Shown here one piece after another: positions 51,395 through 63,383 of a stretch of DNA of 64,000 nt (the stretch's first letter is position 1; each line of letters begins with the position of its first letter). Source of the DNA: Pteria penguin (Eukaryota > Mollusca > Bivalvia > Pterioida > Pteriidae); the NCBI GenBank assembly GCA_035048485.1, contig CM068584.1:61417458-61481457 (forward strand). The letters are read 5' to 3'. Under the pieces are notes generated by a model that saw only the letters and a list, made by a program, of their open reading frames with translations, had not been told where the DNA came from and did not search any database. Position numbers and translations under genes: made by a program.

Positions 51395-52618
51395 GTGATT
51401 TTATGTAGTATGTTTTCAAATCTTAATATGATTTACATAAAGACAAATGACATTGTAATTTTTTGCTTGTGATATAGACACCTGTATAAAAGTATTTATC
51501 TAAAGCTCTTAAAGTATCATTGACTGTGTATACTATTTTTAAATAGAGATTTAATGTGTTGAATGCTCCGCACTCTTAGATTAAATTTTCTGCTTTATCA
51601 TGAGGAGATATTTTCACTAGATAGTATGGTGCTAATATGCTGCTTCTCTTTGGTGTTGACCTTATGCTGAGAAGTAATTTAACTATCTAATATATAGAAA
51701 GTAAAAAGAACAGGATATATCTGTGTAAAACATGTAAAACTATGACTAGAGCCGAGTTTCGCAATGATTTCCTTTGTTTATCTTTCAGTTTCCTTCATTT
51801 CCATTACATGATTATCTTTTTCCCTATGAGAGAATTGGATCTATATGAAATAGCACTATAATTATTTCTAGATAATAATTAATATACATGTTTGTACTAT
51901 ATTTTGGTATGACTATAAGTAAAAATACTTTTCTTGAATCGTATACCGTAATTCCTCTTCTGAAGTGAAGTAATTAATAAGAGTTGTCTGCCGATTGTGT
52001 TACACAAATTTTCTGTTATTTGAAGCATGGTATGAGTCATATATATGCATTTATTTGAGATATCGTATACTTTTGTCTCTTTGAGAGACTTTTAATAATC
52101 CATTTTCTAGAAGCATAAAAGTTTGGTGCTTGGCGTTTTAAACAAGACATGGAGAGAGGTTTCAATATAACAAAACACAAAAATGTTGGATGGAAAATAA
52201 ATTTATATCCAATGCCTTCTTTTTTGACACAATTGATACCTAGAAATAGCTAGGGCTGAGCGACTTGGGGCTACTCTGCATTATACAGTAAATAGAAAGG
52301 GGTTTCATCATAACAATTTCAATATACCTTAATTTTATTTACTCATTATACTATGAATCTCATCTTTTACAATTTTAAGTGCTTTAACCATTTTATCCAT
52401 CTAAAGATCAGCTATTTCATTAAAATTTGCACAAAAATATCGCTATTCATAATTGACTCCGTCCGCAAGCCGACATAAAAGTGTTTGGATCGAATATCCA
52501 GCAGGTATTTGCAAAATGACACGTGACAATGAATACAAGGAACAGTTCACCTAGGGGAGTTTGACTAGAACACAGGTGTTGGTGGTGGGGGAACCCGCGG
52601 ACGGTTTGACTTAAATGT

Positions 52619-52880
52619 TATTTCCTGATGTTGAGTGGCTGTGGCACTTCCTACACCATGTTGTTCACATTCATGTATGTACGTAGTGCTGAATTATATT
52701 TGTTTCGCCTGTAGTTTAGGACATTCACAGCGGATGTGGCTGGCCAAACAGGAGACTCCTCACTCTTCCCGGTTACCTGGTCTCACCTCTGAATTCCTGG
52801 GGTCCGTAAATGTCCACTATGGTACATTACTGCTAATGCCAGTTACTAGTTTACATTCATTTACATTTTGCAGTTAAGGT
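52619..52880 (-). mobile_element. R2 element, inverted
   Basis: The reverse complement of the 1360-1540 layout is present: GGCCAAACAGGAGACTCCTC, CCGGTTACCTGGTCTCACCT, GTCCACTATGGTACATTAC. It is longer at its 5' side than the first copy. Confidence 0.55.
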
Positions 52881-53654
52881 ATGAACATTAAATAACCATA
52901 AACATTGCTCGTTTTGATAACATCAACAACATCATTCTTTTTAAGAAATATAGCACAGCCCATTATCAAATGACACTTATTCGTGAACATAGTCTCTAAT
53001 GACACTTTTTTATTTCACACATTCAGACGCTAGACTAAACATTTTCAAAGTGAAAGGGTCCGAAAGAAGTCCCAAATATAATCCCAAATTCCAATGATGA
53101 GGCGGTGGGGAGCCTTGAAGCAGGAATAGTTGCTAGATTCCAAATCTAATTTCTTATAAGGAATTGGAAAGTGAAAGCTGTTCAACTTCTAAAATGCAAT
53201 AAGAGTCAGTTTTGTTAAAATAATTAAAAGTCGAATAAAAAAGATAAGGGGGAAGGGGAGCCTTGAAGCTTAAGTATATGCTAATTGAATCATGAAGAAC
53301 TCACTTCATACCCATGAAATCCATTCTTTATGACAAGAAACGCGTGGTACAGTGTCATATAGATCTGGCTAATCTTGGTTGAATTTATAGGTTAGCCGCA
53401 AGCAAAGATAATGAATTCAATGTCCTGAAAAAACTAGATATTTTCTCTGCCTTTGAAAGAATGAATTGTGTATACCACATCTCAATAAGAGGTATTGAAA
53501 TCACAGTACATTCTGCCCACGCTTACGGTATCAGGAACGTGATAGTGCATGCTTATTGAATATTCAAGCAGTTCCTCTATGGAAATAAGCTTAGTTGAAT
53601 TCAACATAGTCTCTCACAAAACTAGCCAGTCAGAGCTGAATCCATTTGTAAGTC

Positions 53655-53850
53655 GAGATTGGATTGGAGTATGTCCGTCATGCATAACTTTGTCTTTAGA
53701 TTGATTCTTTGGTTCATTTTCGGTCATTTAAGTTTCAACACTGCTCTTCAAATATTTATATATTATGTGAATTCCAATCATTTGGCCACGAACAGCACTG
53801 AAGAGACCGAAGTTGTGGAAATGCGCATCTAGTGCACAAAATTGAAAGCC
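53655..53850 (-). mobile_element. Dispersed repeat R3, inverted
   Basis: Inverted full match to 8918-9095. Parts of the same repeat, strongly decayed, are visible at 48290-48390, 50180-50275 and 54560-54620. Confidence 0.65.
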
Positions 53851-56219
53851 ATATATGTTCTATACAAATTATCGTTCCCACGGAAATCCAATGCAAGTGA
53901 ATAGAGTGGAGTGTTATAAACTGTGGAATGAACACATTACGGAGTGTACTTCCCCTATTCCCACACTATCTTGTTTCTATCAATAAAAACATAGAAAATG
54001 GGGAAAGGAGTTTATAGATTTCCTATTAAATCATTGTTGGTCATAATTTGAAATTATGACAAAGTATGACGAGTTTTTCTCATTGTACGGCAAGACTTTG
54101 GAAGGAGATGACTTAGTGCTAAGTTCACCGTAATTTCCCGGTTGAACGAGAGTAACTGCTGAGAATTAACCCTAAGTAATATATCGCACCAGCCACGTAA
54201 AAATATTTGCTTGAAATAACGTATTCAGTTGTCCTTCTAAGTGACATTCAACTAAATGTACTTTACGTTTCCTTTTATATATTAAAAATAAAATTGATTC
54301 AATGTCCACGATGCCCATTTAATTTTCGGTATGGTATATTTATGTAGATACATGTTCTCATTCTCATATATTTTTTTAAAATTATTTTTGTTTTATTTAC
54401 AAGTCAAAGAAAACCAACCCCAGTATGAAGTATAGGCAGATTCATTATTTTCCAAACCATTCCATTCATTAAATATGATGAAGATGTACGTATGACATCC
54501 AATGAAAACTCAATGTTCTCTTTTGAAAATTTTTACCAACTAAACATAAACTAAATAGCCAAAGGACCAGTTTAAGAGCAGTACTGTGCATGGAGGAGAT
54601 ACCCCTTACATTAAGAAAAAAATATTTTTTTTATTCAAAGTAAATTTGAAGTATACATTTGCTGATCAATGCGATTGTACTGTAAATTTAACTTGTAATT
54701 ATCTCGCTCACCAGTAAAAGGTCGGAGCTACACATGCGAGAGATACTACATAATCTTAAAATAATAAACTTTTGGCACAGTTAATTAGAACTATGTTTCG
54801 GGTTAGTATGGAAAGCTGGACTTGTGAGAATTCAAAGGATTTCTTGTGTGGGGAGGGGCTACGATCAATAGACAAAACATCATAGCCACATATGACATCT
54901 TTCAGGACGGATTATTTTGTGTACGGTAGATTGTCATCCAAGACGACATATGGTTAGAACCATATCATATACTTATTCTATCCCTTTTCTCCATCTTACA
55001 CATTCTAAGGTTTGAACAAATGTACATAAATTTCTCTATTGTCATTCACCTCTTGAAAAAAGGTCAGTTAAGATTGTGCTAATGTCACCAGTGCTGAAAC
55101 ACTATGTGATAGTAACATATACAATACCTCATGTAACAGATTTCTGAAGAAAGGAAGAAACAGAAATACAACAAAACTATTCTGGGGTCGTATTAAAAAG
55201 GCTAATGGTACACTCAACCTATAAGTTATTTAATTTGCCTCACTTGGACTGTTACTTCATAATGGGGGTTCGAATTTATTTTTATCCTTTACAAGAAAAA
55301 GAGAGGTAACTCTTATTTACTTCATCATGAAGAGAATAAATTTTTCATTATATTATTTATTATTCAATTGGAAGGGTACTAGTAGTTTGCATTGTGAACG
55401 AGAAAAAAGAGAGAGAGACAAAACGAATTTGAGAGATCTGTAATTCAATAATCTTCAATACTTCTCACGGTACGACTTCTGAACGATACGGGATAAACCT
55501 AGAATCCATGTCAGATAAAATAAAAGAAATATGTAATTGATTTACTAATACACTGCATATTATAACATTATTAAGTTATAAGGTTGGGGAATAACGATCT
55601 AAAATTGTTGATTCATACAAATGATGCGAAGATACTCTTATATGTTCTTGTGATCACGCAGACGAAATAAATGTTAATGAAGACTCATTTTTTGTTAAAT
55701 GTTATACTTTATTAGCGTGTCCTATCTTGCGAAAAGAGAATCTTGAAGTCTTATCAATCCTTACTTTTGATCAAATGCTTTACTTGAAATCTCTTGATAG
55801 TTTCAGATACAGAACTGAAAGAAATATTTATGCGTCTAGGGTCCGGCGCCATAAACTGAAAAATAGTTAAGTCATACATTAATTTTCTTCTGTCTAACAA
55901 TCAATTTAAAATTGGAATTTGAATTTTATTGAGTTGTATTCTACCGATAAATAGTATTAAACCATTCTAAATGACAATTTAATTGAAATTTTGATAATGG
56001 AATAAATTATAATGAAATAATTGACTCAAATATTTTCTTAGTTTATGACACCGGACCCCGGACCTTTCCACACTGAAATAAGTTTTTTATGATATATAGG
56101 ACACATAATGACAAGATCAGTTTTGAATTAGTTGTTTGGTATGGTATATGGGCAGTCTAGCGTGATACACGTGCTGAATTTCAGTGCAGGTTCTAGACTA
56201 ATGAGGATTTTTATGCAAG

Positions 56220-56766
56220 TCAATATGTCACTCCCTGTGCTATTTTTTTTTTTTTTTTTTTGGAAAAGAGCCGGTCGAACGTCCCACGGTCAAAAGGTTC
56301 TTTAATATTAGCTACCATGTTATGGTGATAGATGGAAAATTGTAGTAGTAATGTAAAGAAGAAACAGTACCTTAAGTCCTTGATAATAAGTTGGATAAAA
56401 TCTATTTCGTGTTCGTCGCTATGGGAGAGAAGGTGAGTAAGTAAGTGTATCACCTCATCTAATTTCTTTCTTTATCGCACCAGAAAGGGAGAAAACGGCG
56501 AGGTGACCCAAAAGGCACAAGAACGATACAAGTCTAAGATTATATGTTTTGTGTGAGAAATCAGGGAAGTTAAACGTCCGAAGCATATTGTCATGCAGGA
56601 TAAAGGTTTTGTCAAAAAGATATATCCGAGCTCGCTGCTGGGTATGTTCTGTCACGAGCAAATCATCTCTCTGATTGGAATACGGCGGTTCCAGAAAAAT
56701 ATATCTATGGACGGTGCATGATGATGGATATAATTCCATATGAATTTTAGAAATCAAAATATGCAC
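56220..56766 (-). other. Two abutting minus-strand open frames, unassigned
   Basis: Frames of 77 and 103 codons follow one another (56766-56455, 56453-56220). They have no recognised motif, no convincing splice sites and an A-rich run at the 3' end (56242-56262 on the plus strand is poly-T). They could be a decayed retroelement or chance. No function is proposed. Confidence 0.25.
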
Positions 56767-56814
56767 GATGCCAGTAGAATAACACCAGCGAACCTAATGC
56801 CACAGTAAATAACG

Positions 56815-56950
56815 GTAGCTCGGCACATAAATGACACCCCGGTGCTTTGGATGGGTTCGTTTCAAATGTTCTAAGTTCTATATACGCAGCAGATGTCGTT
56901 ACCAATTAAATGGTCATTGGGTGAAGTTAAACATTATCCAATGATTCAAT
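56815..56950 (+). mobile_element. Decayed SINE family 1 fragment
   Basis: GGTGCTTTGGATGGGTTCGT, GCAGCAGATGTCGTTACCA and GTGAAGTTAAACATTATCCA follow the order of the SINE body with many changes. Confidence 0.5.
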
Positions 56951-57037
56951 TTCACGGTACTTATCTGTTAACGTATCGAATTAGCAACGGCATGTTTCAC
57001 ACTTTGAGTAATCTGCTTTCCGGTAGGCTTTAATTCC

Positions 57038-57627
57038 TTACAACCAGATGATGACAAGGTGATAAGTAGGTTGTAAACCTCTCTGATCCAGCATATCAAA
57101 TACGTCAAGAATTTCCCCTTCCTTCTCGCGCAGTGTGACGACCGTGATTATCTTTTGCATCAGAGCAGTTATTTTTCTCATGGGGATATTTTCCCAAAGT
57201 TCAAACGAAGCTTCTCTTAAAGTTTGATAGTAATAGGGGCAATCCCTCTTCCCCGTTCTTCCTTGTCCAGTTCGCCCACAGATGTTTGATATGCGGAATA
57301 TTGTGGACGAAACTGAGACCAATCGACTTTGCTAATACTATGCTTATGGAGAAAATTATGTGATGCTATTGCACAAATTGAACCGCAACACAAGACAACT
57401 TTATACCTATGTCGTCGGCCTATTAAACTACCGGCTATCGCAATGAATGACCAAATTAACCAAGAAGTTTTCTGTGAACAAGCCACCCAAACATTTGAGG
57501 AATAGAAACTACATAAAAACGTATATACGACGTTGACCGTTAAGACTAGACAAAATGAACCACTACTCATCTGTCTCCATTGCCTCATTGACACTGAGAT
57601 TTCTAAAATTCTGTCAAGAAGAAACAA
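57038..57627 (-). pseudogene. Dead Tc1/mariner-type transposase
   Basis: On the minus strand the order of Tc1-family landmarks survives over two frames: NFLHKHSI followed by KVDW (where DWPAQSPDLN is expected), then GELDKEERGRG (WDELxRRVRG region). A frameshift near 57230 leads into TLREASFELWENIPMRK, like the family's LxxALxEEWxxIP ending. The upstream QMSSGSFCLVL and VWVACSQ stretches sit where the DES and VWG motifs should be, but the catalytic residues are gone. No terminal inverted repeats were found. Not functional. Confidence 0.55.
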
Positions 57628-57689
57628 AAATGACAGCAGTCTGTTTTAATCTTTTTTTCAATTTGATTTATGTGAATCCAAGACATATT

Positions 57690-57845
57690 TGTTGGTTGGT
57701 TGATTGGTGTTCTACATCGCTTTCAACAATTTTTCAGTTATATCGCGACATGGAAGCAGGAGGTTACCAACCTCTTTAACATAGTGGCGCTATCCGGGAA
57801 TCGAACCGGATAGTCGGCACCGCAAGCCATGCGCTTCATCACTGC
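57690..57845 (-). mobile_element. SINE family 2, better preserved copy
   Basis: On the minus strand: an A-box region (TTGGTGCAGTGATGAAGCG), then CCGGTTCGATTCCCGG (B box), then GGTTGGTAACCTCCTGCTTC, then ATGTCGCGATATAACTGAAA, and the CCAATCAACCAACCAAC end. The body recalls SINEs shared by many molluscs, but a family name was not assigned. Confidence 0.75.
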
Positions 57846-59094
57846 ACCAAGCTTGTCCTCTGAATCCAAAACATAAACATATAGAATGTTTATATGATTT
57901 ATAAATAATATAGTTTGGTAATGATACATTTTGGTTTAACGTGCACAATAAAACCATTGTTGCTAATAAAAAAATCTCTGTATTCGAATGTACGGGAAGA
58001 GTAGACGTTTCCTCAAACCACTGCACCTATGATATGGAATATGGACAAGCACTGCATAGATAAGTAACGCTACAACCAAGGCATACAAATTTTATTATAG
58101 GAATCCATGTGCAGCACATACATCATCTGCAACATAGTTATTATATAATAGAAACGAAAATTTTTCATTGAGAAATCAAAATGAGATCGATGTAAAAAAA
58201 AGCCAGTCAATGATCGTGGTCAACAACATGTCACGACACACCATCAGACTCATAATGTATTACAAAAGAAAACAAATTCACTCTCAAAGTCAACCTCTAC
58301 TTGGGGATATAGACAAAATAAAAAATTCAAATTGAGATTGTAATAGAGATGTTTAAGCAATGTGAACGCATTCTGGTGATTTTTAACAAGATACATGCTC
58401 AAATAGGGTTAACACTCCATAAACATAAACACAGTGTAGCGGTATATTCAGCTACGGGCAGGAAATTGTCGATAACAAACATACAGCTTAGTAAATTAGT
58501 TTATAACAGTGACTTGTGTACCACTTGACAGGAGAAATTACTTAGTTCTGTGTATTGCTCGATGGTTCAATACCGGATTAGCCTTTCAGGAAATGTGTCT
58601 GAAAAGTATACTTCTAATTGCTCCGGACAAAAATGAAACTAAGAAATAATTGTCACGTGTAAAATGCAAATCAGTTTACTGAATATTTTAGTAAATTTTA
58701 GTAAAACAATCGCCACCACGTTTAAGCAAAACCATCTTATTGTAAGATGTTCTTATCTTAATTGACAAATGACTCGTAACTAAGTAAGAATATAAGTAAG
58801 AAAATTTGTGACTTTTCACTGGTACCGTGGTTAAAATATGCATTATAATGTCATTTCAATTACTGTAATCTAGACATTTACTGTATATGAATGAAATACT
58901 TAAATATCTATTGCAACCACAAATAACAAATCTGAGCGTTAACAAGACATATATCACTTATTCATCACAGAATATAATGTTATTATGTTATAATATATTT
59001 ATTAGATATTCATGCAAAAATATGATATCAATACTGTGTAAAAGTACAACAATATGATTCCGGGTATGTCTTGTCGGAATATCGATACAAATAG
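57846..59094. other. No gene recognised
   Basis: AT-rich, no motif, no conserved repeat recognised except the possible first unit of the 155-bp repeat at its end. Confidence 0.35.
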
Positions 59095-59215
59095 ACAAAA
59101 TAGTGAGTAAAGGCAATTACAGACCGTCGGAATAATCCAGAGATAGGATCAGCTGCCATAGACGAGTAAGCATCCCCTGCCGACCTGTTACACACTCCAC
59201 GATGTCATAATAGAA
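59095..59215 (-). mobile_element. Decayed Penelope-like/R2 3'-end relative
   Basis: GATAGGATCAGCTGCCATAG followed by GAGTAAGCATCCCCTGCCGA keeps the order and spacing of the conserved core, with several substitutions. Confidence 0.4.
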
Positions 59216-59399
59216 GTCAACTTATAAACGCAAAGGAACATTCAGAAGTTTGGAAAAAAAGACGTTACAATTAATATTCTTGTTGCAATAGAAATCTACA
59301 ACAATGGAAACAATTAGAATCTCGGACAATGATATCCGACAATTGTACACTAGATAGTTTTCTCGTTAAAATGAGTCGTTTTATATATTTTGTATTTTC

Positions 59400-59950
59400 C
59401 ATAAAAAAATAACATGTATACGTAATAGATCTATATTCATTAGTTATGCAAAATGTGATAAAAATGCTATTTAAAAAAAACGAGTCGCGTCATATAACAA
59501 GTACCGATATCACTTATAATATTCAAAACTGATCCACGATTTGTACGTTGTATGCATTCCTAGTACATAAAGCTATATCTGTAAGATAGTCATGCAATAT
59601 TATGACAAAAAAAGAATAGCACGTACAAATAAATCGGTTTATTATTGCATATAACAATTATTGATATCACTTAAAATATTCACAATACTGTATGCATGTA
59701 TACGTAATAGAAAAATTCATATTCATCAAACAGCCATGCAACAATATGATAAAAATACTGTGTACAAACGAACCACTTTATAAAACACATTTTACATGAC
59801 AAGTACCGATTGTCGATATCAATTATAATCTTCACAACGCATCTATAACAAATAACATGCATATATCTATACATGAAAGATAAATCTATATTGATTAGAT
59901 AGTCATTTAAAAATAGTACAAAACACTGTGTACATACTATGTACATTTTC
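59400..59950. repeat. Degenerate tandem repeat, unit about 155 bp
   Basis: Recurring landmarks at 150-158 bp spacing: GATATCACTTATAATATTCA (near 59505), GATATCACTTAAAATATTCA (near 59662), GATATCAATTATAATCTTCA (near 59813). A CATGTATACGTAATAG or similar block and a GTCATGCAA-type block lie between them. A weaker earlier unit may start near 58955. Confidence 0.65.
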
Positions 59951-59977
59951 GCTGATGTGCTGTTTTATACATATTAC

Positions 59978-62367
59978 TCATTTTTTCATCTGACACATTA
60001 TGCACTCTGTATCAGTAGCCTGTAGTAATATATACAGGATTTTATACATTATTGTTAGTACTGCATCTATAGGTGTGGATGTCGCACCTTGTTGAATAAC
60101 CTTTCCTACCCAACTATGCAGCAATGCAACTGTCACGGGGTTTTTGTATCCGATAATTTCATCATCTTTCTCAGATCTTTGTTTTCTTGGTGGTATTCTT
60201 GAAGTCTGAAAATCAAAATCCGAAGATAAGTATTTAGCAATTGATATTTCATGATGAGAATTTTCCATGAACCATAAAAACAAAGATGAGTTTAGATTAC
60301 TCTATCTTCATTGTGAAGTGGAGATTTCATTGCAGTGAGGTTTAAATAGATGTACCTGGCCAATTTTTGATGACTTTAAATATCTACTGTCCAATCATTT
60401 CATGACAACTTATTACATCATAAGAATTGAGACACTGACATCCCCTCCCAAATTTTCAAATTTCATTATGTATTATTATTATTATTATCATCATCATCAT
60501 TATTATTATTATTATTATTGTTATTATTTTGGTTTTACTTATCATAAGTTTTTAACTGATAATTTATCTATTTTGAGTAAAATAACAAAATAATTAACTT
60601 TGTATCACTGAATATCTAAAACTAAAAATAATAAGAAAAAAATGAAACTAAAGCTGTTAATAGCTTTATTCCTTACGCTTTTTCTAACACCTTCACGTAT
60701 TCAGTAGTGGTTTTTGTGCTGCATTTTTCCGCTTTTTCACTCTGAAAAAAAAAAAAGAATTATAGTAATAGTATACAGATTTTTCATACACATAGATATT
60801 ATTGAAATAGAATTTCACTTAAATTAAATCTTAGTAAGTGAATATACTGAAGTGGTATGCATGCATTACCTTTTCTTTGATTCTTCTGACTATCCTCAAA
60901 GCCTTTTCTCTGTTTGTAGTATCAAGAACTTTATTGCAGACTGAGTTACCCTCCGACATTTGGGTTCTAGTGTTCCCTTCAGCCTGAGGATTCAAAAGAA
61001 AAACAGCAACATATAACGGTTGGTTTCTTGGTTTCACTTACCTTCAATACATGTCCTTTAACCCTACACAATCAACGACTGATAATGATATTTATTGATT
61101 TTTAATTATATTGTGTAATAGGATGTTAGTATCAACACGTTTTCCATTACTTTACATACTTTTATTTCTTACTTGAATTTATTGCCTTAGTCAATATCGT
61201 AAATGTAAAATAATCTCTTATTTTTATAAAGTCGTCTTCTGTTTATTAACTCTACGTGGTATATGTGACGGGTGTTGCTAGCAAGCAGGAGATGCTCATT
61301 TTCCCCGGGCACCTGATCTCACTCCATCACAGGGGTTCACATATGCTCTTCAAGTAGACATATTTTGTTATTTTCCATTTGTTTTTCATTTTCACTGATT
61401 TTGTATGTTCTATGGTTTCATGATTTTTGGACTTGTGGTTTGGATTTTTCCATCATCTTTACATCTCTCTCTATCTCTCTCTCTGTGCTTTAAATTTTTA
61501 TGTTTCCTTGTGCATAATGTGAAAAAAAAAATTATCAAATTGATTTAAAATGGTGAATTTTTTTCAAGTTAAAAATTTTAGACGACTTAATTATAGAATT
61601 TTATGATGAATTTGAATATATTCTCAATGAACTGATTTATACCTATTCTAATTGAAGTTGCCTGTTCTTTTCAAATATCTATATATTATAAGCATTCAAG
61701 TCATGACAGATATTATTAAGGTCATGTGCATACTAATAGTCAAGCGAACACATAAAACGACACTACAAAAATATTCGATTGTAATACAGTTAAGATACCG
61801 CCTTAGGACAGTCAATTAAAGTAACAAACGTCGCAAAACATCACTGAATTGGTGGTTAAACGGTTCACTGGCGCATTTACGATAACGAAGAGTACACATC
61901 GGGTGATTCCAATTCTAATTTACTTAAGTTTATATACCAAACGTAGTGATAAGATATTTACGGTTGTAAATAACTCCTGAAAAGGATAAATTTGTAGGAT
62001 CATAAAAAGGATATACATTTGGAAACATAAACTTACAGAATTTGTAACTGAATGATTTGGGCATTCTTCCTGTGATGTTTGTGATGATGAATTCCATTTC
62101 CATTTCCGTAAAGATTTGAGTTTTAAGTTTTTAGATGCCCCTTTAAGGATCGGGTCGTTACTTGTAACGCTGTCGTTGGAAGAGCAACTCCTTTCTGACA
62201 CTGCTCGTGAAACCGTGCTTCCTTAACATTAAATGCGAAAACCATAATACAAAGTTAAAAAGATGAAAAAAGTACGCGTTAAATAGGGTGCATTTTTATA
62301 ATTTCTTTTACTGATCGTATGCATTTATTTTATTCTTTTTTCATTCATTTTTGTCTGGGGGGTGTTT

Positions 62368-62398
<31 letters not shown>

Positions 62399-63383
62399 TT
62401 TGTTTTGTTTTGTTTTGTTTTGTTTTTGGGGGGGGGGAGCTTTCAAAACACAGTAAGTATTGCTTCATAAAACATCCTTTTGAAAACAGTGATACTTGAG
62501 CATTTGCAATTTGATTTAATTTCATTTTCCATACTATAGGACTAAAATAAGTTTACAAAGATATGAATTTTATATATGTAATGTTATGCCGCTCACAGAA
62601 ACGTCTTTTTTCTTAATTATTGTGGAGATAGTATTTGATTTATAACAAATTACAACTTTACGTTGTATCGCTTCACAGGTTCTTCACCGTTACACTGAAA
62701 ATGAGTGGGTTCGGTCTTTTTACCTGTTTTATTAGAGTATCACCATGGTCATCTTGAGAAAACAAAACTAGACGATCTTAGTGTGATCGCCTTGAGGGTC
62801 CCGTCTTCTAACGACACAAAGTGCATTCAAGGAAAAAGCAGCGTTGTGAGAAAATATAAGAATACGCACGGACATAATGCAATTTTAGCGTCTTATCTTC
62901 TCAAAACTTTCCTACTCCTGATCCGAATATTTTATTTTTTATTATCTTTTATTCTTCTATTTGTTTTTTTTTTTGTCTTTTTTTTTGTGGGAGGGGTTGG
63001 GGTGGAGGAGTGTTAGGGTTTCAAATAATCCATCACTGTGAGAAGAAAAAAAAAACAACAACTTTACTAGTCGAAAAACAATCCAACATGATGCTGTTAA
63101 TGTATTCCCTTTGCGCAAATTGAAATGGGAAATTTCTGTTTACCTTTCGATTGTATGGACTCATCGATGTTGTCCTGTGGCTCATTTTTTGTCGTTACAT
63201 CAAGTGATATAGTCTCTTGTTTTGTTGGATAGCTGTGTTGTACACAAAGTGGTAACTCAGTCTCTTCCTGTCCATAATTTTTTGGACTAGGTTCTGATGG
63301 GACGCCATTTACTTGGACTGAAGGTACAGTTCTGGTTGTCAGATGAATATCTTCAGTGTTGGCAACGTAATCATTTTGAAAAT
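59978..63383 (-). CDS. Gene D, 3' part: three internal exons and two alternative terminal exons
   Basis: Exons on the minus strand are: 63383-63144 (240 nt, phase 1 to 1), 62221-62037 (185 nt, phase 1 to 0) and 60983-60870 (114 nt, phase 0 to 0). Then comes either 60741-60673 (69 nt, ends EYVKVLEKA, TAA) or 60205-59978 (228 nt, 75 aa, ends CQMKK, TGA). Every junction has AG acceptors and GT donors and the phases chain without conflict. The product is hydrophilic, rich in Ser/Thr/Asn/Glu and without Cys clusters, with basic patches (LKLKSLRKWKW; RIVRRIKEK). The longer end adds an amphipathic stretch (VLTIMYKILYILLQ). No domain was recognised. It could be the cytoplasmic tail of a receptor whose head lies beyond 64000, but this is only a guess. 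AATAAA directly follows the nearer stop codon. Confidence 0.6.
60472..60530. repeat. (ATT)n/(ATC)n microsatellite
   Basis: ATT units are interrupted by four ATC units. Low complexity, not coding. Confidence 0.9.
60665..60670 (-). terminator. Candidate polyadenylation signal for the nearer end of gene D
   Basis: AATAAA on the minus strand begins three bases after the TAA at 60675-60673. It supports 60741-60673 as a real terminal exon. The longer isoform would use a site downstream of 59978. Confidence 0.4.
61255..61466 (+). mobile_element. Short copy of the Penelope-like 3' end
   Basis: Reverse complement of the 19978-20248 copy, from GTGACGGGTGTTGCTAGC to CCATCATCTTTACAT. It runs straight into a CT-rich microsatellite (61467-61486). 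It sits within gene D, between exons 62037 and 60983. Confidence 0.7.
61690..61880. repeat. Fragment of the 3.5-kb repeat family
   Basis: ACAAAAATATTCGATTGTAA, then AGTAACAAACGTCGCAAAAC and GGTGGTTAAACGGTTCACTG match 34990-35100 and 38520-38620. Other short fragments lie at 31120-31185, 43060-43135 and 55245-55330. Confidence 0.5.
62375..62437. repeat. (GT)n, (GTTTT)n and G-run in the gene D intron
   Basis: About 12 GT units, five GTTTT units and a 9-10 nt G run follow one another. Confidence 0.9.

Larger units (their letters stand above)
50083..56219. other. Repeat-rich intergenic region
   Basis: Contains one SINE, one R2 and one R3 element and a fragment of the 3.5-kb repeat near 55250. 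No splice-supported coding sequence was found. Confidence 0.4.

Noticed and set aside
60402..60593. Tyrosine/histidine-rich small protein
   Set aside because: Translation of an ATT/ATC microsatellite.
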